A stretch of DNA of 64,000 bases. Source: an uncultured Clostridia bacterium. GTDB taxonomy: Bacteria; Bacillota; Clostridia; TANB77; CAG-508. The notes beneath the pieces were generated by a model, which ran no database searches, had not been told where the DNA came from, and saw only the letters and a list, made by a program, of their open reading frames with translations. Within the stretch, counting starts at the first letter, position 1. Every line of letters begins with the position of its first letter. This document shows positions 35,676-44,878 of the stretch, piece by piece. A program made the position numbers and the translations under genes. The stretch is from the NCBI GenBank assembly GCA_948976265.1, contig CARFUA010000007.1, positions 10,343 through 74,342 of the forward strand. Reading direction: 5' to 3'.

Positions 35676-36137
35676 TCATTTTTGCAAATTATTTACATTT
35701 TTTGACATCAATATCGCATTTTCTGTCGAATGATAATAATTTTTACGAATGCCGATTTCGAAAAATCCTGCTTTTTCATATAATTTTCTTGCTAAATGAT
35801 TTATTTCATTCACTTCAAGGAAAATCGTCTCGATTTTATTAGTTTCTGCAATTTCAATGATTTTATTTAAAAGAATTGTGCCAACACCATTTCCTCTTTC
35901 TGACTTTTTGACAACAAGATTGAGCAATTCCATTTCTGGATTTGCCATCATAATTCCTACAAATCCAATAATTTGCGTTTCTTTTTTAGCAACAAAATAA
36001 ATTTTATTTTCTCCCATTAGTTCAGATTTTAAAACAGCTGGTGTCCAAAAATCATCAAATTCCGAACACAAACAAGTTTTTATGGTTTCATAATCTGCCA
36101 AAGTCATTTTTGAAATTTCGATTTTTTCCATTCTCAT
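35676..36137 (-). CDS. rimI: Ribosomal-protein-alanine N-acetyltransferase
   Basis: A 153-residue GNAT acetyltransferase of the RimI type: LLNLVVKKSERGNGVGTILL (acetyl-CoA loop) and EVNEINHLARKLYEKAGFFEIGIRKNYY are diagnostic. RimI acetylates the N-terminus of ribosomal protein S18. It overlaps the tsaB stop by four bases (ATGA), a common arrangement in Firmicutes. Length normal. Confidence 0.9.
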   Translation of the reverse strand: MRMEKIEISKMTLADYETIKTCLCSEFDDFWTPAVLKSELMGENKIYFVAKKETQIIGFVGIMMANPEMELLNLVVKKSERGNGVGTILLNKIIEIAETNKIETIFLEVNEINHLARKLYEKAGFFEIGIRKNYYHSTENAILMSKNVNNLQK

Positions 36138-36808
36138 TTCTGTTTTTCCTTCATTCTTTCCGCTTGGGATTTTCTCAAATAAAGTGGAACCAGGGTATCC
36201 GCATTTTGCAAATCTTTTTTGAGATACTTTTGATAAGCAATTTTTCCACCTAACCCAGCTCTTTGTTCATTTTCCGCAGAAAACTCTGCGGTTGGAATTT
36301 CCTGCTCAATCAGCTTTTTATGTAGCATAGCGCCATCTCCAAGACATATAAGATGATTGTATGTTTTTAATTGTTCCATAATTTTAGCAATATCATCTGC
36401 CATTGATTCTTGAATAAGTGACCAGGTTTCATCAAAAATTCCGCAATAAACTTGATTGTTTCGAGCATCGATTAAAACCGCTTTCGTTTTTTTAGAGTCA
36501 TCCATTCTGGCTAAAGTTTCTAGTGAAGTAACACTTGCCAGCGGAATCTGATTTACTTCTGCCATTGCTTTGGCACTTGCCACTCCAATTCGAATTCCTG
36601 TAAAAGAACCTGGACCTGTACAACACGAAATTAATTTTATTTCAGACAAAGCTACATGATTTTTGGATAAAATTTCCTCTACCATTGGCATTAGATTTTC
36701 CGAATGGGTTTTTCCGTCATCCAAATTCATTTCATCTACAATCACTTCGTCTTCCAAAAGCGCAACACTACATATCTTACTGGCAGTATCTATCGATAAA
36801 ATTTTCAT
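36134..36808 (-). CDS. tsaB: tRNA t6A modification protein TsaB
   Basis: A 224-residue protein of the YeaZ/TsaB family, the scaffold partner of TsaD and TsaE in t6A synthesis. Motifs MKILSIDTASKICSVAL, HSENLMPMV, TGPGSFTGIRIG and the family segment ALIDARNNQVYCGIF are all present. Coupled to rimI. The stop codon is TGA, showing that TGA is a stop in this genome. Confidence 0.93.
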   Translation of the reverse strand: MKILSIDTASKICSVALLEDEVIVDEMNLDDGKTHSENLMPMVEEILSKNHVALSEIKLISCCTGPGSFTGIRIGVASAKAMAEVNQIPLASVTSLETLARMDDSKKTKAVLIDARNNQVYCGIFDETWSLIQESMADDIAKIMEQLKTYNHLICLGDGAMLHKKLIEQEIPTAEFSAENEQRAGLGGKIAYQKYLKKDLQNADTLVPLYLRKSQAERMKEKQK

Positions 36809-36891
36809 AATAACTCCTTTTTTTATTTTTTACTGTATCACAAAAACGTTAAAAAGTCCACTTAAATCAGTAAAATCAGTTTTTAGTCTTT

Positions 36892-38157
36892 TCATTTTAA
36901 TACATATACATTTCCTGGATTAACCGCAAAATGAGGTGTATAAATCACCCAATCGGTTACATCTTGAACGGTGTACCAGTTTTCGTCTCCCTCATGAATT
37001 CCTTTTACCTGATAAGGTTCTTGCAATAGCTTTGCTTTAAATTTATCGCCTTCAAACGCAATGCATTCAAACCAAATATGTTCATAATTATTTTCATCAT
37101 CAATGGGAAGACCAATTTTTAGTGTAATCTTATTTTCTTTCTCAGCTGAAGCTTTTTTCACAAAATCAAATCTTTCTTCAGCAAGTTGCTTCATGCGAGC
37201 AGTTTCTTCGTTGCTGATGAAAAAGATAGGATTATCCCCCCATTTATCATTAAATTCAGAAACTTTAGTAAATTTTCCTTGTTTCTCATCTTCCTCACTT
37301 TTATAAACAAAAATAATGCTTGTTTTACTGTTATGTCCATCTTTTCTGTCCGAAATGTTTCCCAATTTTAAATTTTTATATTCGCTTAATCCATTTGTCC
37401 AAGAAATATAAGTAGCAACAACAGGTTGCTTGTTCGACAAAAGTCCAATATAAGCACTTTTCGGATTATTTTCCTTTTTGTCAATTAAATAACTGGCAAA
37501 AGTTGCAATTAAATGGTAATGATTATTATAGTTATCTTTATCAGATTGTAAAATTTCAAGTTCTGTTAGTCCACATCTGCAAAGTCCATGCGTATGTAGC
37601 CATACTTCCCCTTTGTCGCCAGATACTGCTTGCACAGTAAATAAATCATTAGAACCTGGTAAAACTTTTGAATCAGCCGTCATTTTTACCCAAGATGGTG
37701 GCATTATCTTTTCTGCGCTTTCATCCATAACGCCTAACAAATTAGGTATCATAGCCACAGCAATTTTTAATTGAAGATGATAAGATTTTTTTGAATCTTG
37801 ATTGAATTTCATAAAAATGGTCAATGATGTATTAGCATTTTTTAGCTTTTTCAATTCGTCTTCTGAAAAATAATAATTTTTATTTAAGTACATTTCTGGT
37901 ACTGAAAATTTAGAAGGGTAATAGCCAATAACATATTCTTCTTTTTCATAACTTAATTTTATTTTTCCTGGTTCATTTTCTGTTAATTTATGTTCTTCTA
38001 TTATTGTTACCCCTTCTATTTTAGCAACTCTCTCACATACACTATCTAATAGTTCTTGACTAGGATTTTCTGGCACAACTTGCATATAAGATTCCGCTTC
38101 CCAATAGCCTAAAGGCTGTTCTTTAAACTTTTCCGTTTTATTTTTATTAAAAAACAT
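36892..38157 (-). CDS. DUF4026/DUF2314 protein
   Basis: A 421-residue soluble protein. The N-terminal two thirds resemble DUF4026 (WLHTHGLCRCGLTELEIL), and the C-terminal end (HIWFECIAFEGDKFKAKLLQEPY...GDENWYTVQDVTDWVIYTP) matches DUF2314. Function unknown. ATG 38157 (MFFNKNK) is chosen because AAAAGGAGA sits the right distance upstream; two earlier ATGs overlap it. It is a single-gene unit by spacing. Confidence 0.65.
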   Translation of the reverse strand: MFFNKNKTEKFKEQPLGYWEAESYMQVVPENPSQELLDSVCERVAKIEGVTIIEEHKLTENEPGKIKLSYEKEEYVIGYYPSKFSVPEMYLNKNYYFSEDELKKLKNANTSLTIFMKFNQDSKKSYHLQLKIAVAMIPNLLGVMDESAEKIMPPSWVKMTADSKVLPGSNDLFTVQAVSGDKGEVWLHTHGLCRCGLTELEILQSDKDNYNNHYHLIATFASYLIDKKENNPKSAYIGLLSNKQPVVATYISWTNGLSEYKNLKLGNISDRKDGHNSKTSIIFVYKSEEDEKQGKFTKVSEFNDKWGDNPIFFISNEETARMKQLAEERFDFVKKASAEKENKITLKIGLPIDDENNYEHIWFECIAFEGDKFKAKLLQEPYQVKGIHEGDENWYTVQDVTDWVIYTPHFAVNPGNVYVLK

Positions 38158-38298
38158 AGACATTCTCCTTTTCATTATTTCTCTTGATTATTGTATTATT
38201 ATAACACGCTTTTTAAAAAAAGTATATAGAAATTGTCAAGAAAAAATAAGTCAAAAAAGTATTTTTAGGTTTACCTTTTTAACTTATTTTTCAATGAT

Positions 38299-39654
38299 TT
38301 ATCCGTTATATTTCCAATGAGCGTAATACGTTACATCTGATGTAACGCTTGTGTTGCTATCAATTTTAGTGCCACCTACTGGATTGGTGTACCAACCGTC
38401 GAAGGTATAGCCTTCACGGGTTGGTGTTGAGAGCGTGCCGAGAGTTTCGTTGTATTTTTTTATTGCAGTTGTAACATTAAGTGAACTAGTTTTACTCACC
38501 TCTAAAGAATGAATATATAACTTACTATCTTCTGACCAAACAACTTCATTACCTGCTACTTCTTTACTCCATGTATAAAATACAAATGCATGATGTCCGT
38601 AGTTATATTTTGCAGTAAATGTATGTGTAAATCTTTGCCATTCTGTGCTTAAATTAATATCTATGCCTCCTTTTTGTTCATGTCCTAGTCTAAATTTATC
38701 TCTAGGAGTGTCTGATTTTACATAGACACTCCATGTATAGGTTTCTCCATTGTTTAACTCGTCCATAGGAAAATAAATACCTGAAAATTTATCTGCACCT
38801 GTAAATTCTAAGATTTTTCCATCGATTGCAGAATTATTTCCTATAATCGTACTTGATTTAAGGTAAGAGGATTTTGAATAATTATTTGGATTAGAAGCAT
38901 TAATTGCTAAGTTATTTTCCAAGTAGTTCTTATCAAAAGTTACCATATAATTATTAATTTTCCAATGCGCATAATACGTTACATCTCCCGCAGGCACAGT
39001 TGTACTACTCGAAATCTTTGTACCTCCACTTGGCGCCGTGTACCAACCGTCGAAGGTATAGCCTTCGCGAGTTGGAGTTGAGAGAGTGCCTAGAGTTGAG
39101 TTGTAGGTTTTTTGAACAGAGGTTGTATTGAGTGAACTTGCTTTTGTCAATTCTACTGAGTGAACATATAATTTATCTCCCAAATTCCATGTAGAACCTG
39201 TTCCATATCCTGCATAAAATATAAATGCTCGATTTGGTGGAGGATTACCTGTTACTGTAAAAGTATGCGTAAATCTTTGCCATTCTGTTGTTAGGTCTAC
39301 TTTTTTCTCTCCATACCATTCACTTCCTATATTTATTCTCGTATTTTTACTAGATTTTACATATACACTCCATGTGTAAGTAGAACCTTGCTCAAAAGCT
39401 GGTACTCCAAAAGAACTCCAAACGCCACCTCCAAAATCATCAAAAGTAACTTCTAAGGATTTTCCATCAATTGCTTCATCATTTTCAATAACTTGCCTAT
39501 CTAATATTCCTACATTAACTGTCCCACCACTGGATGTTAAGAATGGAGCAGAGTTTGTACATAAATTATTCTCCAAATAGTTCTTATCAAACGTCACCGT
39601 ATAACTATTAATTTTCCATAATGCGTATAACGTCACTTTTGTGCTTTTATTCAT
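38299..39654 (-). CDS. InlB-repeat surface protein, N-terminally truncated
   Basis: A 451-residue protein built of alternating modules: two InlB B-repeats (TREGYTFDGWYT...VTYYAHW, also called Listeria-Bacteroides repeats) and two carbohydrate-binding-like beta domains (EQGSTYTWSVYVKS, EWQRFTHTFT). It begins MNKSTKVTLYALWK, which is the tail of another B-repeat, and has no signal peptide, so the original N-terminus is lost. A strong terminator (39673-39717) ends just before its GAGGA ribosome site, so it may be silent. The C-terminus lacks an anchor. Confidence 0.75.
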   Translation of the reverse strand: MNKSTKVTLYALWKINSYTVTFDKNYLENNLCTNSAPFLTSSGGTVNVGILDRQVIENDEAIDGKSLEVTFDDFGGGVWSSFGVPAFEQGSTYTWSVYVKSSKNTRINIGSEWYGEKKVDLTTEWQRFTHTFTVTGNPPPNRAFIFYAGYGTGSTWNLGDKLYVHSVELTKASSLNTTSVQKTYNSTLGTLSTPTREGYTFDGWYTAPSGGTKISSSTTVPAGDVTYYAHWKINNYMVTFDKNYLENNLAINASNPNNYSKSSYLKSSTIIGNNSAIDGKILEFTGADKFSGIYFPMDELNNGETYTWSVYVKSDTPRDKFRLGHEQKGGIDINLSTEWQRFTHTFTAKYNYGHHAFVFYTWSKEVAGNEVVWSEDSKLYIHSLEVSKTSSLNVTTAIKKYNETLGTLSTPTREGYTFDGWYTNPVGGTKIDSNTSVTSDVTYYAHWKYNG

Positions 39655-39672
39655 GAAAATTCCTCAAAAAAA

Positions 39673-39720
39673 AATAGTAAGTCAAAAATAATTCCCATCC
39701 TATTTTTGACTTACTATCAA
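39673..39720 (-). terminator. Terminator of clp-nitroreductase operon
   Basis: Long stem ATAGTAAGTCAAAAATA/TATTTTTGACTTACTAT, followed on the minus strand by a ten-base T run. Confidence 0.85.
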
Positions 39721-39726
39721 ATGAGC

Positions 39727-40248
39727 TTAAAAAGTATTCCAAAATATTAATTCATCCAAACTTTTTCTCTTTGCATGCATTGCACTTGGTACTTCATCTT
39801 CAGCTGGATAACCAAAGGGCAATAAATTCACAATTTCCAAATTATCTGGAATCTTCAATATTTCTCTTGCCTTAACCGGATCAAAAGAAGCAACCCATGT
39901 GGAACCTAAGCCCAATTCCGTAATTTGTAGCATCATATGTGTGGAAACAATACTGCTATCCACTATTCCCTCATCCTGCCCATCATATTTTCTTTTCCAC
40001 GATTCTTCCTTTTCATAACATACAACCAAAATAACTGGTGCATCAAACGTAAATCTAGTACATTCTTTTAATTCATTGATTGTATCTTTATCTGTTATCA
40101 CCAAAATTCGTTGTGGTTGAAAATTGCAAGCCGTTGGTGCTAATCTTCCTGCTTCTAACACAATTTCAATTTTTTCCTTTTCTACTTCTTTATCTAAAAA
40201 CTTTCGACAAGAATATCTACTTTTAGCTAATTCTAAAAATTCCATCAT
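39727..40248 (-). CDS. Nitroreductase family protein
   Basis: A 173-residue FMN-dependent oxidoreductase: SRYSCRKFLDKEV (FMN phosphate site), GRLAPTACNFQPQRILVI, and GLGSTWVASFDP plus LPFGYPAEDEVP near the end. Likely reduces nitro compounds, quinones or flavins; substrate unknown. It starts 6 bases after clpX and ends at a strong terminator, so it is the last gene of the clp operon. Confidence 0.85.
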   Translation of the reverse strand: MMEFLELAKSRYSCRKFLDKEVEKEKIEIVLEAGRLAPTACNFQPQRILVITDKDTINELKECTRFTFDAPVILVVCYEKEESWKRKYDGQDEGIVDSSIVSTHMMLQITELGLGSTWVASFDPVKAREILKIPDNLEIVNLLPFGYPAEDEVPSAMHAKRKSLDELIFWNTF

Positions 40249-40254
40249 TCCTCC

Positions 40255-41553
40255 TTAGGCAGTTTCTTCTTTTTTGGCAGTTTTCAACTTCTTCTTATGC
40301 TTGATTGGTTCACGTTTTTTATTTTCGTCAATCTCCAATTTAGGCTGTTCTTTTGATTGCACTGTCTCTTTCGTAATCATACATTTTACGATTTTTTCAT
40401 TGGACGGAATATCATACATAACATCTCGCATGATTTCTTCAATAATTGAACGCAAACCTCTTGCGCCTGTATTTCTTTCAATTGCTTTATCTACAATGAC
40501 TTCTAAAGCATCTGGCTCAAATTCCAATTCGACACCATCTAATTCAACTAATTTTTTATATTGTTTTACAAGCGCATTTTTTGGTTTTGTCACAATATCA
40601 ATCAACGCTTCTCTTGTTAAACCATCTAATGTGGCTGTAATTGGAAGTCTTCCTACGAATTCTGGAATAAGTCCAAATTTTAATAAATCTTGTGGCAATA
40701 AAGATTTAAAGATTTCAGTTTTATTTATATCTTTTTTACTTTCGATTTTAGCCCCAAATCCCATTGATTTTTGACCCACTCGTTCTTTGATAATATGCTC
40801 CAAGCCTTCAAATGCGCCTCCACAGATAAATAAAATATTCGAAGTGTCAATCTGTAAAAATTCTTGATGTGGATGTTTTCTTCCTCCTTGTGGTGGAACC
40901 GAAGCCACAGTTCCTTCAATGATTTTTAACAAAGCCTGCTGAACGCCTTCTCCACTCACATCTCTTGTAATGGATGGGTTTTCAGATTTCCTTGTAATTT
41001 TGTCAATTTCATCAATATAAATAATTCCTTTTTGCGCCTTTTCCGTATCAAAATTGGCAGCTTGCAATAATTTTAAAAGAATATTTTCAACATCTTCCCC
41101 AACATAACCTGCTTCTGTTAACGTAGTCGCATCTGCTATGGCAAATGGCACATTTAGGATTTTCGCCAACGTTTGAGCAAGAAGCGTTTTTCCACAACCA
41201 GTTGGCCCAAGCAACAAAATATTACTTTTCTGAATTTCTACATCGTCCATAAATTCTAAATTATTGATTCTTTTATAATGGTTATAAACGGCAACAGACA
41301 AAGTTTTCTTTGCTTCTTCTTGCCCAATTACATATTCATCTAGAATTTTCTTAATTTCAGCTGGTGTTGGCATTTCGATTTGTTCAACGATTTCTTCTTC
41401 ATCATACACTTCTTCCTCGATGATATCTTGGCATAGCCCAACACATTCATCACAAATAAATACACCACTTGGTCCAGCAATTATTTTTTTTACAACTTCT
41501 TGTGGTTTCCCACAAAAAGAACATTTTATATTTCGATCTTGTGTTTTTGGCAT
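40255..41553 (-). CDS. clpX: ATP-dependent Clp protease ATPase ClpX
   Basis: A 432-residue AAA+ unfoldase feeding ClpP. The N-terminal zinc-binding domain has Cys11, Cys14, Cys34 and Cys37; then Walker A GPTGCGKT, the pore loop GYVGEDVE, Walker B IIYIDEIDKI, RKHPHQEF pore-2 loop and sensor-2 GARGLRS. The C-terminus carries an extra Lys/Glu-rich tail (about 20 residues). It starts 12 bases after clpP. Confidence 0.97.
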   Translation of the reverse strand: MPKTQDRNIKCSFCGKPQEVVKKIIAGPSGVFICDECVGLCQDIIEEEVYDEEEIVEQIEMPTPAEIKKILDEYVIGQEEAKKTLSVAVYNHYKRINNLEFMDDVEIQKSNILLLGPTGCGKTLLAQTLAKILNVPFAIADATTLTEAGYVGEDVENILLKLLQAANFDTEKAQKGIIYIDEIDKITRKSENPSITRDVSGEGVQQALLKIIEGTVASVPPQGGRKHPHQEFLQIDTSNILFICGGAFEGLEHIIKERVGQKSMGFGAKIESKKDINKTEIFKSLLPQDLLKFGLIPEFVGRLPITATLDGLTREALIDIVTKPKNALVKQYKKLVELDGVELEFEPDALEVIVDKAIERNTGARGLRSIIEEIMRDVMYDIPSNEKIVKCMITKETVQSKEQPKLEIDENKKREPIKHKKKLKTAKKEETA

Positions 41554-41565
41554 TCCTAAGCCCTC

Positions 41566-42168
41566 CTAATTTCTTTTATCTAAGATTCCATCAATCAAAC
41601 CATATTCTAATGCTTGCTGTGCTGTCATGTAGTTATCTCTTTCTGTGTCATTTTGAATGGTTTCTAGACTTTGACCTGTTCTATCGCTTAATAATTTATT
41701 CAACTTTTCTCTGGTTCGAACCATGTGGTCAGCATGAATTTTAATTTCTGTTGTTTGACCAGAAAGTCCGCCACCACCAATTAATGGTTGATGAATTAGA
41801 ATTTCAGCATTTGGTGTTGCAAAACGTTTTCCTTTTGCACCAGATGCCAATAAAACAGCTCCCATACTAGCTGCCATCCCAATACAAATCGTCGATACAG
41901 GGCATTTAATATAATTAATCGTATCCACAATCGCCATTCCATCGGTAATTGAACCACCTGGACTATTGATATATAAAGAAATTTCCTTATCTGGATCCTC
42001 TGACTCCAAAAACAACAATTGTGCTACTACTAAACTTGCTGATGCAGAATTTACATCTTCTGCTAAAAATATAATTCTATCTTTTAATAATCTTGAAAAA
42101 ATATCGTATGACCTTTCTCCTCTGCTTGTTTGCTCGATTACGTAAGGTACTAAACTATTTTCTATCAT
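41566..42168 (-). CDS. clpP: ATP-dependent Clp protease proteolytic subunit
   Basis: A 200-residue serine protease forming the tetradecameric chamber. Catalytic Ser101 in MAASMGAVLL, His126 in ILIHQPLI, and the Asp in NDTERDNYM. Length is typical (about 195). It lies in tig-clpP-clpX order as in many Clostridia, linking nascent-chain folding with degradation. GGAGG precedes the start. Confidence 0.98.
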   Translation of the reverse strand: MIENSLVPYVIEQTSRGERSYDIFSRLLKDRIIFLAEDVNSASASLVVAQLLFLESEDPDKEISLYINSPGGSITDGMAIVDTINYIKCPVSTICIGMAASMGAVLLASGAKGKRFATPNAEILIHQPLIGGGGLSGQTTEIKIHADHMVRTREKLNKLLSDRTGQSLETIQNDTERDNYMTAQQALEYGLIDGILDKRN

Positions 42169-42307
42169 TTGATTCCTCCTTGTATTTTATAATAATATTA
42201 TTACTATATACCATATTCATTTTTTTTTCAAGCTTTTAAAGAAAGAAATTTAAAGTTTTCGGGAATAAAATCATCGCAAATTTTGACATAATTTTTGATT
42301 CAAAAAT

Positions 42308-42341
42308 AAAAACGCTTTCTTTTACAAAAGCGTTTTAAAAT
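42308..42341 (-). terminator. Terminator of tig
   Basis: AAAACGCTTT/AAAGCG-TTTT stem with T-rich tail on the minus strand, between tig and clpP. Confidence 0.75.
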
Positions 42342-42342
42342 A

Positions 42343-43770
42343 TTATTTTTTACTACTCTTCTTTTCTTCTTTCCCTTGTTTTTCTTCTTTAGTTGTAGAT
42401 TTTTTAGTTGTCTTTTTTTCCGTCTTTTTTTCTTTCTTTTCGCTATGATTGTGTCCACAATCGCATTCATCTTCTTTTGCTACAACTTCTTTTACTTTAG
42501 CATTTTCAATAATAAATTCAATTGATTTTTCTGATTTAATGCTATTTTCAATATTGGTTTTTAATTCTTCATTTTTCATCAATTCGTCTTCTTTTCTACC
42601 ATAAGCAGTTGCTAGTTCTTTGATTTTCTCTTTGATTTCTTTTTCGGTTACTTCAATTTTAGCATCTTTTCCAACTGCTTCTAACACCAATCTCATTTTG
42701 ACAGATTCTGTTGCAGGCGTTTCGCATTCTTTCTTATAATCTTCCATCGTTTTACCAATCATGCCTAAATATTGTTCCAATTTCATACCTTGGTAAGCTA
42801 GACGATTGTCCATATCTTGTATCATACCTTCTACTTCTGCTTCAATCATACCAGATGGAATATCAATTTCTGTAACGTCTGCGACAGCTTTTACCGCTGA
42901 TTCTTGCAACTCATTTTTGCTTCTTGTTTGGTTTTGTTCTTCTTTTTTCGCTTTGATATCTGCTTTTAATTCTTTTAATGTATCAAATTCGCTGACATCT
43001 TTTGCAAACTCATCATCAATTTTTGGTAATTCTTTTTCTTTAATCTCATGAACTTTTACTTTAAATACAGCATCTTTTCCAGCTAACTCTTTTGAAAAAT
43101 ATTCGTCTGGGAATTTTACGTTAATATCTTTTTCTTCCTCTGTTTTCATGCCAACTACTTGGTCTTCAAATCCTGGAATAAAGGTATTGCTTCCCAATTT
43201 TAATTCATGATTTTCTGCTTTTCCACCTTCAAATTCTTTTCCGTCAACCGAACCACAAAAATCAATCACAACGGTATCTTCTAATCTAGCAGCTCGATTG
43301 GTTACAGTTACCATTCTAGAATTTCTATCCGCCATATGGCTTAATTCGTGTTCTATCGTCTGTTCTGTTACTTCATATTTATTTTTTTCTAATGCAATTC
43401 CTTTATATTTTCCAAGTTTTACTTCTGGTTTTGTTTGTACAATTGCTGTAAAAATCAAATCTTTGCCTTTTTCCATTTGAACAACATCAATTTCAGGACG
43501 ACTAACAACGTCTAATTTTTCTTCTTTGATTGCGTTATCATAAATTTCTGGCACAATTTCATTGAATGTATCTTCATAAAATATTTCTGCACCATAGAAT
43601 TTTTCTACCATGTTCATTGGAACTTTCCCTTTTCGAAATCCTGGTATGCTAAAATATTTTGCATTTTTCTTATAAACTGTATTCATCCCTTCTTCAAATA
43701 CTTTACTATTCACTGTAAATTCTAATTTTAATTCATTTTTGTTCTCTGTCTTTTCAACTTTAACACTCAT
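42343..43770 (-). CDS. tig: Trigger factor with Cys/His-Lys tail
   Basis: A 475-residue ribosome-bound chaperone. The N-terminal ribosome-binding domain contains PGFRKGKVPMNMVEKFYG, followed by a PPIase (FKBP-like) domain (about 160-245, DTVVIDFCGSVDGKEFEGG) and the helical C-terminal domain. It is about 45 residues longer than usual: the end carries DECDCGHNHSEKK, a short Cys/His cluster, then a Lys/Thr/Ser-rich tail. The tail could bind metal or RNA; this is inference. Confidence 0.95.
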   Translation of the reverse strand: MSVKVEKTENKNELKLEFTVNSKVFEEGMNTVYKKNAKYFSIPGFRKGKVPMNMVEKFYGAEIFYEDTFNEIVPEIYDNAIKEEKLDVVSRPEIDVVQMEKGKDLIFTAIVQTKPEVKLGKYKGIALEKNKYEVTEQTIEHELSHMADRNSRMVTVTNRAARLEDTVVIDFCGSVDGKEFEGGKAENHELKLGSNTFIPGFEDQVVGMKTEEEKDINVKFPDEYFSKELAGKDAVFKVKVHEIKEKELPKIDDEFAKDVSEFDTLKELKADIKAKKEEQNQTRSKNELQESAVKAVADVTEIDIPSGMIEAEVEGMIQDMDNRLAYQGMKLEQYLGMIGKTMEDYKKECETPATESVKMRLVLEAVGKDAKIEVTEKEIKEKIKELATAYGRKEDELMKNEELKTNIENSIKSEKSIEFIIENAKVKEVVAKEDECDCGHNHSEKKEKKTEKKTTKKSTTKEEKQGKEEKKSSKK

Positions 43771-43864
43771 TTTTATTCCTCCAAAATTTTTTATTTCATA
43801 CAGTTTTATTATTATATCATAAATATTTTAAAAATCAAGTGTTTTTTTGAATATCTGAAAAAAC

Positions 43865-43892
43865 TTGACTTTTCTAAATTTTGTGATATAAT
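43865..43892 (+). promoter_or_regulatory. SigA-type promoter
   Basis: TTGACT (43865-43870) and TATAAT (43887-43892), spacing 16; leader of about 125 nt follows. Confidence 0.65.
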
Positions 43893-44025
43893 TATAATAG
43901 AAGATTTTGTGTATTTTTTAATACTAATTAGAATTAGGAAAGCTTTTTCTCCTAGACTTCTTAGTTAGTCACTCGTAAACCTTAGCATTATTTTACAATT
44001 TCATTTTATTAAAGGAGGAATTTTT

Positions 44026-44823
44026 ATGTTACTAATTATTGGAGCAATAACTTATGGAATAGCAAATAGTTTGCTTTTCTGCAAAACTTATCTTAATAGG
44101 AATATCAAAAAAATACCACTGGAACATTTTATATTTCTTCTTGGTTGTATTTATATGATATCTTTTTTGGGCCTTATGGGTATGATTGCCATTCCAGCAA
44201 ACGGTATCTCCCTCATTTCAAATGTCATAACGCCTAGCATTATGCTTATTCTGGTTACTCAATTGATACTTGAATCAATTGCCAGAACAAACATACAACG
44301 GATTGAAATTCTATCATTATTATTAATGCTTTGTTTTATGGCATTTGTAGCAGATCAGCAAGTATTTTTCAGCAAAAACATACAAACGGAACTTCCTATA
44401 ACGCATATCGATTTTCCTGAAACAAATGATATACTAATTGTTGATACCTCTCAACCAGAGTTTGTGTCTACGGATATCTCTGTTTTAGAAAAAGTTGACT
44501 TTGAATTGCTCTCCAATTCAAATGGAAAAAAGATTATCCGTTCTCACAGTTGTGGTGCCATTGTTATTATTGATCATGAACGTATTGTAGCTTATCTCAA
44601 TATCAAGAAGATTGATTTTACAGCAATCAATGCTTCTGAGCTTCTGTTAAAAAATCCGAGAAATCTCGGACTTGTAGTAGATGACAATGACATTCCATAT
44701 TACAAATATGCACTATTGAAACATGATTCGTTTGGAAGTTATATCGTTGGAAAATACGCACTTTGTAATGCCTTAACATTTGAAGTGTCTTATTTTGACA
44801 AACTCCCCAATTGGGCGAAATAA
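44026..44823 (+). CDS. Hypothetical membrane protein, 265 aa
   Basis: Residues 1-125 contain about four membrane helices, and residues 130-265 form a soluble domain with LLSNSNGKKIIRSHSCGAIVIIDHERIVAYLNIKK. No family recognised. ATG 44026 follows AAAGGAGG after a leader of 125 nt. It is monocistronic with its own promoter and terminator. One CGG codon (44299-44301) is read as Arg; codon use is more GC-tolerant than in its neighbours. Confidence 0.6.
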   Translation: MLLIIGAITYGIANSLLFCKTYLNRNIKKIPLEHFIFLLGCIYMISFLGLMGMIAIPANGISLISNVITPSIMLILVTQLILESIARTNIQRIEILSLLLMLCFMAFVADQQVFFSKNIQTELPITHIDFPETNDILIVDTSQPEFVSTDISVLEKVDFELLSNSNGKKIIRSHSCGAIVIIDHERIVAYLNIKKIDFTAINASELLLKNPRNLGLVVDDNDIPYYKYALLKHDSFGSYIVGKYALCNALTFEVSYFDKLPNWAK

Positions 44824-44837
44824 TTTGAGTAAAATAT

Positions 44838-44878
44838 ACAAAACCGGCTCTTTCAAAAGAGTCGGTTTTGTATTATTT
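44838..44878. terminator. Bidirectional terminator
   Basis: ACAAAACCGGCTC/GAGTCGGTTTTGT stem, T-rich on both sides; serves 44026-44823 and pfkA. Confidence 0.8.
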
